Source: Profundicola sp964553105 (GTDB lineage: Bacteria > Bacteroidota > Bacteroidia > Flavobacteriales > Weeksellaceae). From it: a stretch of DNA of 42,474 nucleotides. This document shows, piece after piece, positions 41,560 through 42,474 of this stretch. The stretch spans positions 1 through 42,474 of the forward strand of contig CAZKJO010000017.1 of the NCBI GenBank assembly GCA_964553105.1, in the 5' to 3' direction. The notes below the pieces were generated by a model. The model was given only the letters and a program-made list of their open reading frames with translations, searched no databases and was not told the DNA's origin. A program made the translations under genes and the position numbers. Position 1 is the first letter of the stretch. Every line of letters begins with the position of its first letter.

Positions 41560-42063
41560 CTATTTAGAAAAATGATCACCCGGGAAAAAGTGATCTCCTG
41601 GAAAAAACATATCCCCTGGAAAAAACATGTCCCCTGGAAAAAATACTTCCTCAGGTAGGTTGGTTTCATCTGCCCATCTTGTACCATTGAAAAATACAAT
41701 CTGTCTATTCTCATCCATTTTTAATTTAGAATTGCGTTTTTTGTACTTATTATAAACATTCTTAATTTTCAAAGGAACAGCTCTTTTCCTTGGGTAATAA
41801 AGCACCACACCATAAACTCCTTCATTATTCTTATATATTTTTTCTACTTTGGCATTTTTATATTTCTTTTTGGCATTTCTGGAGATACTATTAATCAATT
41901 TAGCATCTTTTACTTCTTGATAGGATTTGTCTTGAATGCTTTTAGAAAAATCCTTATTGGCAAGAACCTTTTTGTGAATACGCTTGTTTTCTGTTTTTAC
42001 TTGTGCATTTCCTTGAGAAAAGAAAAATAAAAATAAAATTAATAGTCCTGTAAATCTTAACAT
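41560..42063 (-). CDS. Secreted protein with C-terminal FFPGD repeats, unknown function
   Basis: This 167-residue protein starts with a signal peptide (1-20; LLILFLFFFSQGNAQ), so it is exported. Residues 21-120 are basic and lysine-rich (KKYKNAKVEKIYKNNEGVYG, VLYYPRKRAVPLKIKNVYNK). A short FFNGTRW segment precedes four tandem six-residue units at 141-164: FFPGDM, FFPGDM, FFPGDH, FFPGDH, then FSK. The F-F-P-G-D turn with alternating Met or His is unusual. It could be a beta-turn ladder, a metal-binding tail or a surface-adhesive patch. No known family or sorting signal was recognised. It is a single-gene unit with its own terminator. Confidence 0.75.
   Translation of the reverse strand: MLRFTGLLILFLFFFSQGNAQVKTENKRIHKKVLANKDFSKSIQDKSYQEVKDAKLINSISRNAKKKYKNAKVEKIYKNNEGVYGVVLYYPRKRAVPLKIKNVYNKYKKRNSKLKMDENRQIVFFNGTRWADETNLPEEVFFPGDMFFPGDMFFPGDHFFPGDHFSK
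41572..41643 (-). repeat. Four 18-base tandem repeats coding FFPGD units
   Basis: Four in-frame units (41626-41643, 41608-41625, 41590-41607, 41572-41589) encode FFPGDM twice and FFPGDH twice. The DNA is well conserved between units, which suggests recent duplication or slippage. Confidence 0.9.
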
Positions 42064-42389
42064 AGTTGTGTTTTTTAGTATTAATAAATAAGGTTAAGTT
42101 TCATATTAATGCCAACTAATCAATAACAACCAAATACAATTTTAATTTTAGATAAGCAGGTTTGTTAAAGAGTAGTTTGAAATTCAATAATACTAAAAAT
42201 TCATAAAAAAACCAAATTATCATATGTCAATTTCTTTGAAAAGATAGATTAATCTATTGGTTCATTGACTTTTACTTTAACTCAAGAAATTATTATAATA
42301 TCGGATTTGCATAATAAAGTAATAAAGAATTTATGGAACAAAAAAGCTGTTCCTATTTTAGAAACAGCTTATATATTAGTTTGAGAATT
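42064..42389. other. 326-base AT-rich intergenic region
   Basis: It contains no credible open reading frame. A 14-base perfect palindrome, ATAGATTAATCTAT (42244-42257), and the terminator at 42344-42370 are the only structures I see. No full-consensus promoter for the FFPGD-repeat gene was found. Confidence 0.5.
42344..42370 (-). terminator. Terminator of the right-edge gene
   Basis: A 10-bp stem with one mismatch (42344-42353 with 42361-42370) is followed by six T on the minus strand, 20 bases after the stop at 42390. Confidence 0.8.
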
Positions 42390-42474
42390 TTAAATCTGAA
42401 TATAATCCACAATTTCCAAATCATAACCACTCAAAGAACGTTTCTTATTTGGAGATTGTGTGATTAATTTAATA
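42390..42474 (-). CDS. Probable GTP cyclohydrolase II / RibBA C-terminal fragment
   Basis: Only the last 28 residues are present: a strand and loop ending LITQSPNKKRSLSGYDLEIV, then DYIQI and the stop. The pattern L-x-T-x-x-P-x-K-x-x-x-L-x-G-Y-x-L-E-I-V is the closing motif of GTP cyclohydrolase II (RibA, or the RibBA fusion) in riboflavin synthesis, where it normally reads TNNPRK...GLEGYGLEIVE. Here Asn-Asn is replaced by Gln-Ser and Gly by Asp, so divergence or a paralogue is possible. The start lies beyond the window. Confidence 0.55.
   Translation of the reverse strand, partial: IKLITQSPNKKRSLSGYDLEIVDYIQI

Noticed and set aside
1..42474. CRISPR arrays, prophage, transposons, toxin-antitoxin or defence islands
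   Set aside because: No regularly spaced repeats, transposase, integrase or known defence genes were seen; gene content and base composition look uniform and chromosomal.

Overview
The window looks like a core-genome segment of a low-GC member of the Bacteroidota, most likely a flavobacterium-like marine or aquatic lineage. I base this on gene content and on promoters; I ran no database search. The markers are a secreted subtilase with a type IX secretion (type A) C-terminal domain, DUF1599 and BT_3928-family proteins, a DUF5606 protein, a class II ribonucleotide reductase, many short lipoproteins, and promoter motifs of the Bacteroidota type (TTTG, then about 19 bases, then TAnnTTTG). No phage, insertion sequence, integrase or CRISPR array was seen.

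Layout. 1-6800 (minus): a fumarylacetoacetase-family fragment, mazG, DUF5606, def, ruvX, clpS, prmA, tpiA, a small membrane protein, rlmB and folP, in several short operons for housekeeping, translation quality control and nucleotide-pool cleaning. 6868-9616 (plus): a duplicated DUF1599 protein, a BT_3928-family DoxX-like membrane protein and a lone DppB-type permease. 9676-13147 (minus): ppa, pdhB, a TlpA-like thioredoxin lipoprotein and an acyl-CoA thioesterase. 13351-18746: a small lipoprotein, ung, mutS2 and the secreted S8 protease. 18832-21267 (minus): a lipoprotein, a GreA-like coiled-coil protein and a lipoprotein with LEA-like 11-residue repeats. 21413-27601 (plus): a sigma-54 activator without a DNA-binding domain, a MATE exporter, a small acidic protein and nrdJ. 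27717-33315 (minus): an ECF sigma factor with a likely anti-sigma partner, then a five-gene MacAB-like ABC efflux operon. 33543-36374 (plus): tpx, an exonuclease/GIY-YIG fusion and a Sua5-type enzyme. 36454-42474: a DPP-IV-like S9 peptidase, an ArsC-family reductase, a PspC protein, dipeptidase E, pncB, tRNA-Met, a secreted protein ending in FFPGD repeats and the tail of a probable RibA/RibBA.

Most of the window is ordinary chromosomal content. I found no convincing new multi-gene system. The best candidates for a second look are single genes or sites: the exonuclease/GIY-YIG/cysteine-cluster fusion, the duplicated DUF1599 protein facing folP, the two repeat proteins (11-residue LEA-like and FFPGD), the overlapping inverted repeats ahead of ruvX, and several genes whose -7 promoter element almost touches the start codon. 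Well-formed terminator hairpins separate most transcription units and support the operon boundaries given.
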